Shown one piece after another: positions 53,849 to 63,207 of a DNA stretch of 64,000 nucleotides. Within the stretch, counting starts at the first letter, position 1. The number at the start of each line of letters is the position of its first letter. Source of the stretch: CAZSAK01 sp964605155 (lineage in GTDB: Bacteria > Pseudomonadota > Gammaproteobacteria > SZUA-140); the NCBI GenBank assembly GCA_964605155.1, contig CAZSAK010000012.1, positions 17,830 through 81,829 on the forward strand, read 5' to 3'. The notes under the pieces were generated by a model. That model searched no databases and was not told where the DNA came from. It saw only the letters and a program-made list of their open reading frames with translations. The position numbers and the translations under genes are program-made.

Positions 53849-55143
53849 TGCGGATACGTATCTCCAACGGTCATGTCATCGATCCCGCAAACAACATCGA
53901 TCGCGAGCAGGATATCTACATCGCCGATGGCAGGATTGTCGCCGTTGGCTCATCTCCCGACGGATTTACACCGGATAACGACATCGATGTAACCGATCAC
54001 ATTGTGTGTCCCGGCTTCGTGGATCTGCGGGCTCATTTCCGTGAACCGGGCCAGGAACACAAGGCGACCATTGCCAGTGAATCCCGTGCTGCGGCACGCG
54101 CCGGTGTAACCACGGTTTGCTGTCCGCCCGATACGGATCCCGTCATCGATACCCCGGCCGTTGCAAGTCTGATCCGTCGCCGTGCCGACGAGGTCGGCAT
54201 GACACGCATCGTACCACTGGGTGCCCTTACCCAAAAACTCCAGGGTCAGCAAATCAGCGAGATGAAGGCCCTTAAGGACGCAGGTTGCGTCGGTGTCAGT
54301 AATGCCATGTATCCAATGGCGAGTCTGATTGAGTTGCGTCGTGCGATGGAATATGCGGCTACCCACGATCTGACGTTCTTCATACATGCCGAGGATGCTG
54401 CATTATCAAATCACGGCTGCGCACATGAAGGCGCGGTCGCCACGCGACTTGGCCTGCCCGGCATTCCGGAGGCCGCAGAGACCGTAGCCGTTGCCAGTTG
54501 TCTGGCGCTGATCGAACAAATCGGAAACCGTGCCCATTTCAGCATGATAACCACCTCCCGTGCCGTACAAATGATCGCGCGCGCACAATTCGACGGATTG
54601 CCGATCACAGCGGATGTCACTGCGCATCATCTGCATTTGACTGAAATCGATATACTGGACTTTGACAGCATGTGTCACGTGCGACCGCCCTTGAGGACAC
54701 AGCGCGACTGTGATGGCCTGCGCCATGGCCTGGCGAGAGGGACACTGGCGGCCGTCTGTTCCGACCATCAACCGCATGAACCGGATGCCAAGCTGGCACC
54801 TTTCAGTGCAACGGCTACGGGCATCTCCGCACTGGAGACACTGTTGCCTCTCAGTTTACGCCTTGTCGATGACGGATTTATGCAGCTGTCCGATGTCATC
54901 GCACGGCTGACCTGCATGCCGGCCCGGATTCTGGGGATCAACGCCGGTACACTAAGTCCTGGAGGCCCGGCGGATATCTGTATCTTTGATCCGCAACGTT
55001 ACTGGACACTGACGAGACACAATATTGTCAGTATGGGACATAATTCGCCTTTCATGGATTGGGAACTCAAGGGGCTAGTGACGCAAACACTGCTGGGGGG
55101 GAATATCGTCTTTACCAGTGACAAGGATGTGGTCAACGTATGA
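53848..55143 (+). CDS. Dihydroorotase-like PyrC' with metal ligands lost
   Basis: 431 residues, type I dihydroorotase fold. Several zinc-binding positions are changed. The HxH pair reads RAH (R61, H63) in VDLRAHFREPG, the FSDDG aspartate is N152 (VSNAMYP), and the third-strand His is M233 (HFSMITTS). H180 (FFIHAED) and the DHQPH aspartate remain. This matches the pseudo-dihydroorotase PyrC' that is structurally required by PyrB in Pseudomonas but has no DHOase activity. An active PyrC must be encoded elsewhere. Confidence 0.9.
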   Translation: MRIRISNGHVIDPANNIDREQDIYIADGRIVAVGSSPDGFTPDNDIDVTDHIVCPGFVDLRAHFREPGQEHKATIASESRAAARAGVTTVCCPPDTDPVIDTPAVASLIRRRADEVGMTRIVPLGALTQKLQGQQISEMKALKDAGCVGVSNAMYPMASLIELRRAMEYAATHDLTFFIHAEDAALSNHGCAHEGAVATRLGLPGIPEAAETVAVASCLALIEQIGNRAHFSMITTSRAVQMIARAQFDGLPITADVTAHHLHLTEIDILDFDSMCHVRPPLRTQRDCDGLRHGLARGTLAAVCSDHQPHEPDAKLAPFSATATGISALETLLPLSLRLVDDGFMQLSDVIARLTCMPARILGINAGTLSPGGPADICIFDPQRYWTLTRHNIVSMGHNSPFMDWELKGLVTQTLLGGNIVFTSDKDVVNV

Positions 55144-56021
55144 CAGGCCACCGCGATACCATCTACAGCGAGGATGCCGAGATACTTGAGCAACAATCCT
55201 ATGCGGGCGATCAATATATCATTCGGCTTCATGCCCCGTTGACCGCCGCTCACGCACGTCCAGGCAGCTTCGTGCATCTGCAGTGCAACAACATGCTGCC
55301 GATGCGCCGTCCATTATCGATCATGCGGGCACATAAACAGGCGGGCTGGATAGAACTCATGTACCGGATCTTCGGCATGGGGACACACTTGCTCTCACAA
55401 CGCATCACCGGCGAGCGTCTCAGCGTGCTTGGTCCGATCGGTAATTCATTTAACATACATCGTGAAAAAATCCGTCCCCTGTTGATCGGCGGTGGCGTTG
55501 GAATTCCACCAATGATCTTTCTGGCGGATGAACTCCATGCCGACAAGGGCGGCTTCGAGCCATTGGTGCTGATGGGATCTGAAACTCCTTTTCCGTTCAC
55601 CCCCCGCCCCTCCCAGATCATGGTACCGGGCCTTCCAGATGGCGTTATTGCCGCCATGCCCCTGATGGAAGACTGGGGTATTGCCAGCCGCCTGGCGAGC
55701 ATGCAGGGATTTGCGGGCTGCTTTGACGGCTATGTTACCGAACTGGCGCGCTCATGGCTCGAGGCGATGCCTAAGGAACAACTTTCAAAGGTCGAGGTAT
55801 TTGCATGCGGGCCGCATCCGATGCTCGAGGCCGTGGCGGTAATGGCCAGGGATTTCAACATTCCCTGTCAGATCTCCATGGAGGAGTTCATGGCATGTGC
55901 AGTAGGTGGTTGTGCGGGCTGTACGGTCAAGGTCACAACTGCGTCGGGGCCAGCCATGAAGCGGGTCTGTGTCGATGGCCCAGTGTTTGACGCCGCGTGT
56001 GTTTTTCCAGTTACGGCCTAA
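55140..56021 (+). CDS. PyrK-like flavin/2Fe-2S electron-transfer protein
   Basis: 293 residues: a ferredoxin-NADP-reductase-like FAD domain (about 10-105, with MRRPLSIM), a nucleotide domain (LLIGGGVGIPPMIFLADEL, FACGPHPMLEA) and a C-terminal [2Fe-2S] site C253-C258-C261-C277 (MACAVGGCAGC). This is the PyrK layout, the electron-transfer subunit of class 1B dihydroorotate dehydrogenase, but no pyrDB catalytic partner is beside it. It overlaps pyrC' by four bases. It may serve another dihydroorotate dehydrogenase or a different acceptor. Confidence 0.85.
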   Translation: MTGHRDTIYSEDAEILEQQSYAGDQYIIRLHAPLTAAHARPGSFVHLQCNNMLPMRRPLSIMRAHKQAGWIELMYRIFGMGTHLLSQRITGERLSVLGPIGNSFNIHREKIRPLLIGGGVGIPPMIFLADELHADKGGFEPLVLMGSETPFPFTPRPSQIMVPGLPDGVIAAMPLMEDWGIASRLASMQGFAGCFDGYVTELARSWLEAMPKEQLSKVEVFACGPHPMLEAVAVMARDFNIPCQISMEEFMACAVGGCAGCTVKVTTASGPAMKRVCVDGPVFDAACVFPVTA

Positions 56022-56047
56022 TATGATTGTACGGCCTAATATGATTG
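56012..56047 (+). repeat. 18-base perfect tandem duplication over a stop codon
   Basis: TACGGCCTAATATGATTG occurs twice in direct succession (56012-56029 and 56030-56047). The first copy holds the last codons and TAA stop of the PyrK-like gene, so the duplication left the protein unchanged and lengthened only the 3' spacer. It looks like a recent replication-slippage event. Confidence 0.8.
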
Positions 56048-56079
56048 ACAGCAGTGCCTGGCGGTAATTGCACGTCCAT

Positions 56080-57246
56080 TCATTTGAGCGGCTGCCGCCA
56101 GTTATCATTGCGTGGTTGGCGGTGCCCCTGTAAATCAAGCAGGGTGACTCCGTCAAGTGCAGAATAAAGGCTGGCTGCATCCTGTTTACCACCGAATCTG
56201 ATCATCAACCTGACGTCATTGGGAGAATCTGCATTATGTATAGCGTCTTCCCGTGAGATCTTGCCGTTGCTGTACAGATCGTAAAGATCGTCATCGAAGG
56301 TCTTCATGCCGTACTGCGATGATTTGCGTATCACATCCTTGAGCAGATGGATATCGCCCTTTTGCAGGGTCGAGGCCACCAGGGGACTGGTGTGCAGTAG
56401 TTCGACTGCCGGACTGAGGCCAGACTGGCCAATTGTTGGTACAAGGCGCTGGGCGACAACCGCCCTCAGGTTCAGTGACAGATCCATCAATACCTGCTGG
56501 CGACGGTTGTTACCGAAAAGATTGATGATCCGTTCGATCGCCTGAACAGTGTTGTTAGCATGCAGTGTCGCCAGGCATAAATGACCGGCGTCGGCAAAGG
56601 CGATGGCATGTTCCATCACCTCCCGTGTTCGGATTTCACCGATGACGACGACATCCGGTGCCTGGCGCAGACTGTTAACAAGGGCAGCCTCGACGGACTC
56701 TGTGTCAATGCCTATTTCACGCTGGGTAATGATACATCCCGCTGGCTCATGTACATACTCGATGGGATCCTCGATACAGACGATATGGTTGAGGCTGTTG
56801 CGGTTTCTGTGTCCAACCAGGGCAGCCTGGGTGCTGGATTTGCCAGATCCAGTCGTCCCGGCGACAATGACCAGTCCCTGTTTGGCCATCGCCAGTTTCT
56901 TGAGCATGGGAGGCAAACCGAGTTGTGCGAATGTCGGAATACTGGTTTCAATCCTGCGGATCACCATGCCGGTGTGATTCTGTTGTTGAAATACATTGAC
57001 CCTGAAGCGCCCGATGCCCGCACGATTAATCGCGAAATTGCACTCCCTGTTGCCTTCAAACTCGTTCCGTTGATGTTTCGTCATCAGTTCGAAGACCAGC
57101 TTGCGGGTCTGCATCGCCGAAAGCCTGTTCCTGGAAATGGGCATAACGCTGCCGTTTATCTTGAGGCTGGGCGCAACACCGGAGGTCACAAACAGGTCGG
57201 AGGCCTTCTTGCTGACCATGATTTTAAGGAGGGAATCGAGCGTCAT
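56080..57246 (-). CDS. pilU: Type IV pilus retraction ATPase PilU
   Basis: 388 residues. Walker A GTTGSGKSS is at 130-138, the Asp box ICIEDPIEY-like segment at 156-163, the His box AGHLCLATLHAN at 220-231, and an N-terminal DLFVTSGVAPSLKINGS. The length and the C-terminal extension favour PilU over PilT. It works with PilT in pilus retraction. It is convergent with the pyrimidine operon, in line with the Pil-Chp relatives at 39098-45620. pilT is not in the window. Confidence 0.88.
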   Translation of the reverse strand: MTLDSLLKIMVSKKASDLFVTSGVAPSLKINGSVMPISRNRLSAMQTRKLVFELMTKHQRNEFEGNRECNFAINRAGIGRFRVNVFQQQNHTGMVIRRIETSIPTFAQLGLPPMLKKLAMAKQGLVIVAGTTGSGKSSTQAALVGHRNRNSLNHIVCIEDPIEYVHEPAGCIITQREIGIDTESVEAALVNSLRQAPDVVVIGEIRTREVMEHAIAFADAGHLCLATLHANNTVQAIERIINLFGNNRRQQVLMDLSLNLRAVVAQRLVPTIGQSGLSPAVELLHTSPLVASTLQKGDIHLLKDVIRKSSQYGMKTFDDDLYDLYSNGKISREDAIHNADSPNDVRLMIRFGGKQDAASLYSALDGVTLLDLQGHRQPRNDNWRQPLK

Positions 57247-57432
57247 TATTATTATGTATTATTGTATGAGCACTATGGTTATTTTAACGCTTTTTCGGGG
57301 TAATTTCCTCCCCTAAAATAAAAATATTAAAAACAATATGTAAGATTCACTTTCCCGTACCGACGGACAGTCATACGTAGCAAATGGTACCAGGCGCTCG
57401 AAAACAGCGTTTCAGAGGAGATGCAACAAGTG

Positions 57433-58890
57433 ATGAATGTGACGGGAATTACAGGCATGAAAAGACCTGAATTTGATATCTGTGTCATCGGTGGAGGTTC
57501 CGCCGGACTGGTGGTCGCTGCCGGTGGGGCGTCACTGGGAGCCAAGGTGGTCCTGGTTGAAAAAGATGCCCTGGGCGGCGATTGCCTGCATTACGGCTGC
57601 GTCCCAAGTAAGACCTTGTTGTACTCCGCCAAGGTGGCACACACGATACGTCATGCCCGACGCTACGGCATCGATTCGGCACCGCCCGCTGCGAGTATCA
57701 AGGATGTCATGCAACGCGTTGGTGATGTCATCAAGACCATCGAAGTCCACGATAGTCCAGAGCGGTTCCGGGGCATGGGTGTCGATGTCATATTCGGTGC
57801 AGGGAGGTTTGTTTCTACCGATACCTTCCGGATAGATGACAGGGTCATATCGGCGAAGCACTTTGTCATCGCCACAGGATCCCGGCCTTCAATTCCGCCG
57901 ATAGCTGGCCTCGATACGGTCCCTTTTCTCACCAATGTCTCGGTTTTTTCGCTCGAAGAACCGGTACCGGAACTGGTTATCCTGGGAGGAGGCCCGATCG
58001 GTATTGAAATAGCCCAGGCATTCGTCCGCCTGGGTAGCAAGGTCACGGTCATACAACGCAACACACAAATACTGACAAAAGAGGATCAGGATCTCAGCGA
58101 GATTGTTAAACAGCGTCTTGAAGATGAAGGCGTTGAATTTCATCTCGGATCGACAACCCAACGTATAAGTGGCTTGGCAGGCGAGATCGAACTGACACTC
58201 GCGGCAAAAGACGGTCAACAGCGATCCATCAAGGGTACTCATCTGCTGGTAGCGACCGGTCGCAAGGCCAACAGTGAGGGACTCGGCCTGGAAAATGCGC
58301 AGGTCCGGACACAAAACGGCCGCATCATGACGGATAATCGATTACGCACGACAAACCGTCGTATCTTCGCCTGCGGTGACATCGTAGGACCCTACCTGTT
58401 CACGCATATGGCGGAACATCACGCCGGTGTTGTATTGCGAAATACCCTGTTTAAGCTGCCGGCCAAAATCGAGCAACGTGTCATCCCGTGGTGTACCTTT
58501 ACCGATCCTGAACTGGCGCGTACAGGACTGTCAGAGACCGAAGCACAACAACTCGGCATCCGACATAAGGTCTACACGTTTCCATTCAGGGATATCGATC
58601 GTGCCCAGACTGAAGGTGAAACCGATGGAATCGCCAAGATCATCACCGACCTGAAAGGCAGATTACTGGGCGCAGCAATGGTAGGTCCCAACGCGGGTGA
58701 ACTGATCCATGAATACATCATCGCAATCGCCAAACGCATGAAGGCATCCGACCTGTCAGGTATTATTCATATCTACCCGACGCTGGCGCAGATCAACCGC
58801 CGCGTGGCAGATGCGCGCATGAAAGAGGGCTTGACCCCGGGTGTCAGAAAATGGATCAAACGGATTTTTCGTTTACGCGGCACCTGGTGA
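57433..58890 (+). CDS. Mercuric-reductase-like FAD disulfide oxidoreductase
   Basis: 485 residues from the ATG at 57433 (GAGGAG ends 12 bases before; an ATG at 57421 abuts the ribosome site directly and is unlikely). Class I pyridine-nucleotide-disulfide oxidoreductase: FAD GGGSAGL, redox disulfide GGDCLHYGCVPSK (C51, C56), NAD site ILGGGPIGIEIAQAF, C-terminal dimer domain with IHIYPTLAQINRR. No C-terminal vicinal cysteines of MerA and no HMA domain, so mercury reduction is doubtful. Members of this branch are often annotated only as dihydrolipoyl-dehydrogenase-like. Confidence 0.82.
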   Translation: MNVTGITGMKRPEFDICVIGGGSAGLVVAAGGASLGAKVVLVEKDALGGDCLHYGCVPSKTLLYSAKVAHTIRHARRYGIDSAPPAASIKDVMQRVGDVIKTIEVHDSPERFRGMGVDVIFGAGRFVSTDTFRIDDRVISAKHFVIATGSRPSIPPIAGLDTVPFLTNVSVFSLEEPVPELVILGGGPIGIEIAQAFVRLGSKVTVIQRNTQILTKEDQDLSEIVKQRLEDEGVEFHLGSTTQRISGLAGEIELTLAAKDGQQRSIKGTHLLVATGRKANSEGLGLENAQVRTQNGRIMTDNRLRTTNRRIFACGDIVGPYLFTHMAEHHAGVVLRNTLFKLPAKIEQRVIPWCTFTDPELARTGLSETEAQQLGIRHKVYTFPFRDIDRAQTEGETDGIAKIITDLKGRLLGAAMVGPNAGELIHEYIIAIAKRMKASDLSGIIHIYPTLAQINRRVADARMKEGLTPGVRKWIKRIFRLRGTW

Positions 58891-59036
58891 AATGCTCGAG
58901 GTTACACATAATTGACATGCTCATCACACCTTGCCAATCGTAACGACTCAGACTCAGGGCACATTTCTTGATCCGCAGGATGTGCAGCCGTTACACGCGG
59001 CAACTGGAATTCATTTCAACCACCATGCGCAGCTAT

Positions 59037-59067
59037 ATGCAAGATGCCGAAATATCGCATCTTGCAT
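59037..59067. repeat. Perfect 11-base inverted repeat in a convergent gap
   Basis: ATGCAAGATGC (59037-59047) and GCATCTTGCAT (59057-59067) pair perfectly around a nine-base loop (CGAAATATC). It lies in the 298-base gap between two convergent genes with no T-run after it. It could act as a bidirectional hairpin that blocks read-through or as a binding site. The rest of the gap shows nothing else. Confidence 0.6.
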
Positions 59068-59188
59068 CCCCCTGCTCGTCGCAGCAAGCACGTAAACGCC
59101 TAGTAAATTGAAGGAACAGAAATGGATGAACTCGATTGATTATCGGCACGGAACATGCCCCCATACGGTACTGGTTTACGGCCTGTAA

Positions 59189-60556
59189 TTAAAGGTGTTT
59201 TAATTTCTGCACCAGCTCATTGACCATCGACTGGGCGTCGCCATAGAGCATGCGGGTATTATCTTTATAGAAGAGCTCGTTTTCGATGCCGGCGAATCCC
59301 GTTCCCTTGCCACGTTTGATCACGAGAACATTTTCCGCCTGGTCTACGTTCAGGATCGGCATGCCGAAGATCGGACTGGAGGGATTGGTCTTTGCCATCG
59401 GATTGACCACATCGTTGGCGCCGATCACCAGTGCCACGTCCGCAGTGGGAAACTCGGGGTTTATCTCGTCAAGATCGAATAATTTATCATAGGGTACACC
59501 TGCCTCCGCCAGCAGCACGTTCATATGTCCGGGCATGCGTCCTGCCACCGGGTGTATCGCAAACTTGACCTCGATACCCTTGTCATCAAGGATATCCATC
59601 AGTTCGCGGACCTTGTGCTGGGCCTGCGCAACCGCCATGCCGTAACCCGGCACGATAATCACCTTGGAGGCATAACCCATCATGATGGCAGCATCTTCAG
59701 GTTCGGTCGGTTTGAGACTGCCGGCGATCTCGCCCTGCTCTTCCTCGACAACTGCACCGAAACTGCCGAACAGCACATTGGATAACGGGCGATTCATTGC
59801 CTTGGCCATCAGCTGTGTCAGCAGGGTACCCGCGGCACCCACGACAGTCCCGGCCACGATCATCGCCGCATTACCCAGCGCAAATCCCTCGAAACCTACG
59901 GCCATGCCGGTGAGCGCGTTATACAAGGAAATGACCACCGGCATGTCGGCACCGCCGATCGGCAGGGTCATCAAGATCCCGAAGGCCAGGGCGGCAATGA
60001 AAAACAACATGATCAAGGCGGTCGTGGTATCACTGGCGATCACACCGATACCTAGCAACACCGCCACGGCAAATACGGCGATATTAATACGCTGCTGCAT
60101 GGGGAATTTGATCGGTCGTTCGCTGATCAGACGCTGTAACTTGGCGAAGGCCACCATGCTTCCGCTGAAGGCGACCGCACCGATAAGCCCGCCAAGTACC
60201 GCCAGTGAGGTCAGTCCCGTGGTTTCGATGCCCTTGCTCAATTCGACAGCGGCAATGGCTCCAGCCGCGCCACCGCCCATTCCGTTATAGATCGCAACCA
60301 TCTGCGGCATGTCGGTCATTGCTACCTTTTTACCGCTGACAAACGCCACCACGGCTCCAATGGCGATGGCAAAAAACATCAGGCCAATATTATGCAGACC
60401 GGGATACAGCAGGGTGATGCCGACGGCGATCGCCATTGCCAGACCGGCCCAGGTAATACCGCTGCGCGCGGTCGCCGGTGAACTCATGCGCTTGAGCCCC
60501 AGAATGAACAAAACGGCGGTAATAAAATAGGCCGCCTGTATCAGGTTTTCCAGCAC
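59189..60556 (-). CDS. pntB: NAD(P) transhydrogenase beta subunit PntB
   Basis: 455 residues. Nine or so membrane helices (about 1-260) are followed by the NADP(H)-binding domain III (about 280-455) with VIIVPGYGMAVAQAQH, IHPVAGRMPGHMNVLLAEA, IGANDVVNP and VIKRGKGTGFAGIENELF. It exchanges hydride between NADH and NADP+ driven by protons. It is the last gene of the three-gene pnt operon, three bases after the small alpha subunit. Useful for NADPH supply to the Calvin cycle. Confidence 0.96.
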   Translation of the reverse strand: MLENLIQAAYFITAVLFILGLKRMSSPATARSGITWAGLAMAIAVGITLLYPGLHNIGLMFFAIAIGAVVAFVSGKKVAMTDMPQMVAIYNGMGGGAAGAIAAVELSKGIETTGLTSLAVLGGLIGAVAFSGSMVAFAKLQRLISERPIKFPMQQRINIAVFAVAVLLGIGVIASDTTTALIMLFFIAALAFGILMTLPIGGADMPVVISLYNALTGMAVGFEGFALGNAAMIVAGTVVGAAGTLLTQLMAKAMNRPLSNVLFGSFGAVVEEEQGEIAGSLKPTEPEDAAIMMGYASKVIIVPGYGMAVAQAQHKVRELMDILDDKGIEVKFAIHPVAGRMPGHMNVLLAEAGVPYDKLFDLDEINPEFPTADVALVIGANDVVNPMAKTNPSSPIFGMPILNVDQAENVLVIKRGKGTGFAGIENELFYKDNTRMLYGDAQSMVNELVQKLKHL

Positions 60557-60559
60557 CGT

Positions 60560-60868
60560 CTAGTCGCCTCCGTCCTTTCGCCTGGCCTTTTTCTTTTCGA
60601 ACATCTCCAGCATGCGTTCGGTGACCACATAACCGCCGACGGCATTGATTGCACCGAGCAATACACCAAAAAAACCAATCCCCTGTTCAAGTGGTGTCTC
60701 GGCGTGACCGAGCGCGACCATTGCCCCCACCAGGACGATGCCATGTATAAAGTTGGAGCCTGACATCAACGGCGTATGCAGGATCACCGGCACACGGCTG
60801 ATAACCTCGTAGCCGGTAAAGGCCGCCAATACAAAAATAAACAACGCCGCCCAAACGCCTTCAATCAT
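60560..60868 (-). CDS. pntA2: NAD(P) transhydrogenase alpha subunit part 2 (membrane)
   Basis: 102 residues with three membrane helices. SNFIHGIVLVGAMVALGHAETPLEQGIGFFGVLLGAINAVGGYVVTERML is the standard PntA C-terminal membrane part. The split of PntA into two polypeptides is normal for many Proteobacteria. It lies between the NAD-binding half and pntB. Confidence 0.93.
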   Translation of the reverse strand: MIEGVWAALFIFVLAAFTGYEVISRVPVILHTPLMSGSNFIHGIVLVGAMVALGHAETPLEQGIGFFGVLLGAINAVGGYVVTERMLEMFEKKKARRKDGGD

Positions 60869-60870
60869 GG

Positions 60871-62004
60871 TTACCCTCCTGCCACCAGTTTTTGCGTCGG
60901 TTCATGTCTGATTTGCCTGTCGTGCGTGACCACACTTGAGGCGATTATTTCATCATCCCAGTCAAGGTTCAGCGACTCGCCGTCCTTGCTGAGCAAGGAG
61001 ATGAAGTTGAAGATATTCTTGGCATACATCTCGCTGGCATGGACGGACAACATGCTGGGAACATTCTCGGGACCACAGATAATGACACCGTTATGATTGA
61101 TATCCTTGCCTGCCTGAGTCAGTGCACAGTTGCCCCCGGATTCCGCGGCCAGATCGACAATGACGGCACCGGGCTTCATGTCGGCGACCATCTCCGCACT
61201 GACCAGCCGCGGCGCCTGACGACCGGGAATCTGCGCCGTGGTTATCACGACATCCGCCTCACCGACGCTCTTCCATAACATCACCTGCTCGCGCTGTTTC
61301 TCTTCATCGGTCAATTCACGTGCATAACCGCCCTCGGCCTCGGCATCGAGTTCCACCTGGAGGAATTTTGCCCCCAGGGATTCGACCTGTTCCCGGGCGG
61401 CGCGGCGCACATCGTAGGCCTCTACGATGGCCCCCAGGCGACGCGCGGTTGCGATTGCCTGCAGACCGGCAACACCGGCGCCGAGTATCAATACCTTTGC
61501 GGGACGTATGGTGCCCGCGGCCGTTGTCAACATCGGGAAAAACCGGCTGCAACGATTCGCCCCAATCAAGACGGCCTTGTAACCCGCGACGGTCGCCTGT
61601 GACGAGAGTGCATCCATCGATTGCGCCCGGGTGATGCGCGGTATCAGTTCCATCGCAAAGCTGGTGATACCTTTATCCCTCAATCTTGTCACCTGCTCCG
61701 GGTAGCGATGCGGTTGCATAAAGCAAACCAGGACGCTGGATTCGCGGTAGGTATCGATCTCCTCATTCGTTGGTGGCTGCACCTTCAGGATGACATCCGC
61801 CTCACCCAGTGACTGAGAATCGTCAACGAGCCTGGCGTTTACAGCCTCATAGGCCCCATCCGGCTGGAAACTCTCGAGCCCTGCACCCCGTTGGATCAAC
61901 ACCTCAAATCCGGTTTTCGCCAGGCGGCCGGCCACTTCCGGCATGAGGGCGACGCGCCGCTCACCGGCAATCTTCTCTTTAGGCACCGCCACGCGTACGG
62001 GCAT
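60871..62004 (-). CDS. pntA1: NAD(P) transhydrogenase alpha subunit part 1 (NAD-binding)
   Basis: 377 residues of the alanine-dehydrogenase/PntA N-terminal type, domain I. KEKIAGERRVALMPE opens it, RAQSMDALSSQA-type RQD loop residues are near 140, and the NAD fold VLILGAGVAGLQAIATARRLGA is near 175-195. It binds NAD(H) on the cytoplasmic side. First gene of the pnt operon; the unit reads pntA1-pntA2-pntB with gaps of 2 and 3 bases. Confidence 0.95.
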   Translation of the reverse strand: MPVRVAVPKEKIAGERRVALMPEVAGRLAKTGFEVLIQRGAGLESFQPDGAYEAVNARLVDDSQSLGEADVILKVQPPTNEEIDTYRESSVLVCFMQPHRYPEQVTRLRDKGITSFAMELIPRITRAQSMDALSSQATVAGYKAVLIGANRCSRFFPMLTTAAGTIRPAKVLILGAGVAGLQAIATARRLGAIVEAYDVRRAAREQVESLGAKFLQVELDAEAEGGYARELTDEEKQREQVMLWKSVGEADVVITTAQIPGRQAPRLVSAEMVADMKPGAVIVDLAAESGGNCALTQAGKDINHNGVIICGPENVPSMLSVHASEMYAKNIFNFISLLSKDGESLNLDWDDEIIASSVVTHDRQIRHEPTQKLVAGG

Positions 62005-62467
62005 CTGTAACTACTCCAGATATTGAATTCAGGAAAACGAGTATCGAACTACCGGATGATGATGACTAAAGCATCGCCCCAGGCTCCTGGTAGCACACCT
62101 ATTACAATGTAACTATTTGTTATTTCTGTTTTTCTAGATTGATCGAGGACGCTATCAGTCTTCGCCGCATCCATAAAAGTCCGCTATTTTACGCATAGAT
62201 GGCCGGCAGCGGCAACATTATGAATCGTGACTACAAACCGGAGTCTGCCGAACGGCCTAACAAACATAGGGCGTTCATTTTCCCTTAAAGAAACAGGCTG
62301 TGTAAGAAGTATAGGGCTGGCACGACTGAATAAATGTACGATAAATGTATGTAGATGAAGATACATCGATATGCCTGTGGATCCCTGTCTGTGATAAAGA
62401 CGGGATACTTCTTTGTTAACATCTTTGAATCATTGGCCTGACTGATACACGGATAACGATCTGCAAG
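62005..62467. other. 463-base divergent intergenic region
   Basis: It should hold the promoters of the pnt operon (left) and the VTT gene (right). I see an imperfect hairpin CCCTGTCT/AGACGGG near 62385-62406, about 60 bases before the VTT gene, and no credible open frame. No good -35/-10 pair or known motif stood out. Confidence 0.4.
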
Positions 62468-63193
62468 ATGGATTCAATGCCTGACACATACAAAAGCGGC
62501 CTGAGGATATGGATAAAGCCCCTGATATTCTTGATCTTTGTCGGAGGACTCGTCGCATTCTTTGCCCTTGGCGGCGACCAATATCTGACACTCGAAACGG
62601 TAAAGACTCATCGTGATGACATGTTGGCGTACACGCAGCAACATCGACTCCTGATGATCACTGGGGCAATCGTTGTGTATACGGTTTCGACGGCTCTCAG
62701 TATCCCGGGGGCATTGATCCTGTCCCTGACTGTGGGTTTTTTGTTCGGACGCTGGCTCGGTACGGCCATCATCGTCGTATCTGCAACACTCGGCGCAACG
62801 CTGGTGTTCCTCGCCGCGCGTTACCTGTTTGCAGAAGCCGCGCAACGACGGGTGGGTAATATGGCCCGAAAGATCATCGCAGGTTTTCATGCTAACGCCT
62901 TCAACTACCTGATGTTCCTGCGACTAGTTCCTGTATTCCCATTCTGGCTCGTCAACCTGATACCCGCCTTCACGCCGATACATCTGCGTACCTATTTTGC
63001 AGCGACGGCTATCGGGATTATCCCCGGCAGTTTTGTATTCGCAAATCTCGGCCAGTCACTTGGCCGCATCGAATCGGCGGATCAATTGCTATCACCGCAG
63101 ATCCTGATTGCATTTGTATTGTTGGGGCTGTTTGCATTGATACCGGTTGCTGTTAAAAAGTACAAACTCACTAAAAATCTCAAGGAATCCTGA
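62468..63193 (+). CDS. TVP38/TMEM64 (VTT-domain) membrane protein
   Basis: 241 residues with about six membrane segments. The VTT signature is clear: SIPGALILSLTVGFLFGRWLGT, then the GATLVFLAARYLF region, then FLRLVPVFPFWLVNLIPAFT and a final helix before a basic tail. VTT/DedA-superfamily proteins are linked to lipid scrambling or membrane homeostasis and often stand beside mercuric-reductase-like or radical-SAM genes. It is followed after 14 bases by the ArsS gene, and the two are probably co-transcribed. Confidence 0.88.
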   Translation: MDSMPDTYKSGLRIWIKPLIFLIFVGGLVAFFALGGDQYLTLETVKTHRDDMLAYTQQHRLLMITGAIVVYTVSTALSIPGALILSLTVGFLFGRWLGTAIIVVSATLGATLVFLAARYLFAEAAQRRVGNMARKIIAGFHANAFNYLMFLRLVPVFPFWLVNLIPAFTPIHLRTYFAATAIGIIPGSFVFANLGQSLGRIESADQLLSPQILIAFVLLGLFALIPVAVKKYKLTKNLKES

Positions 63194-63207
63194 AGGGGCC
63201 TGTTGAT

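Noticed and set aside
57433..58890. Calling this gene merA
   Set aside because: The CLHYGC redox centre fits, but the C-terminal vicinal Cys pair and the N-terminal metal-binding domain of MerA are absent.
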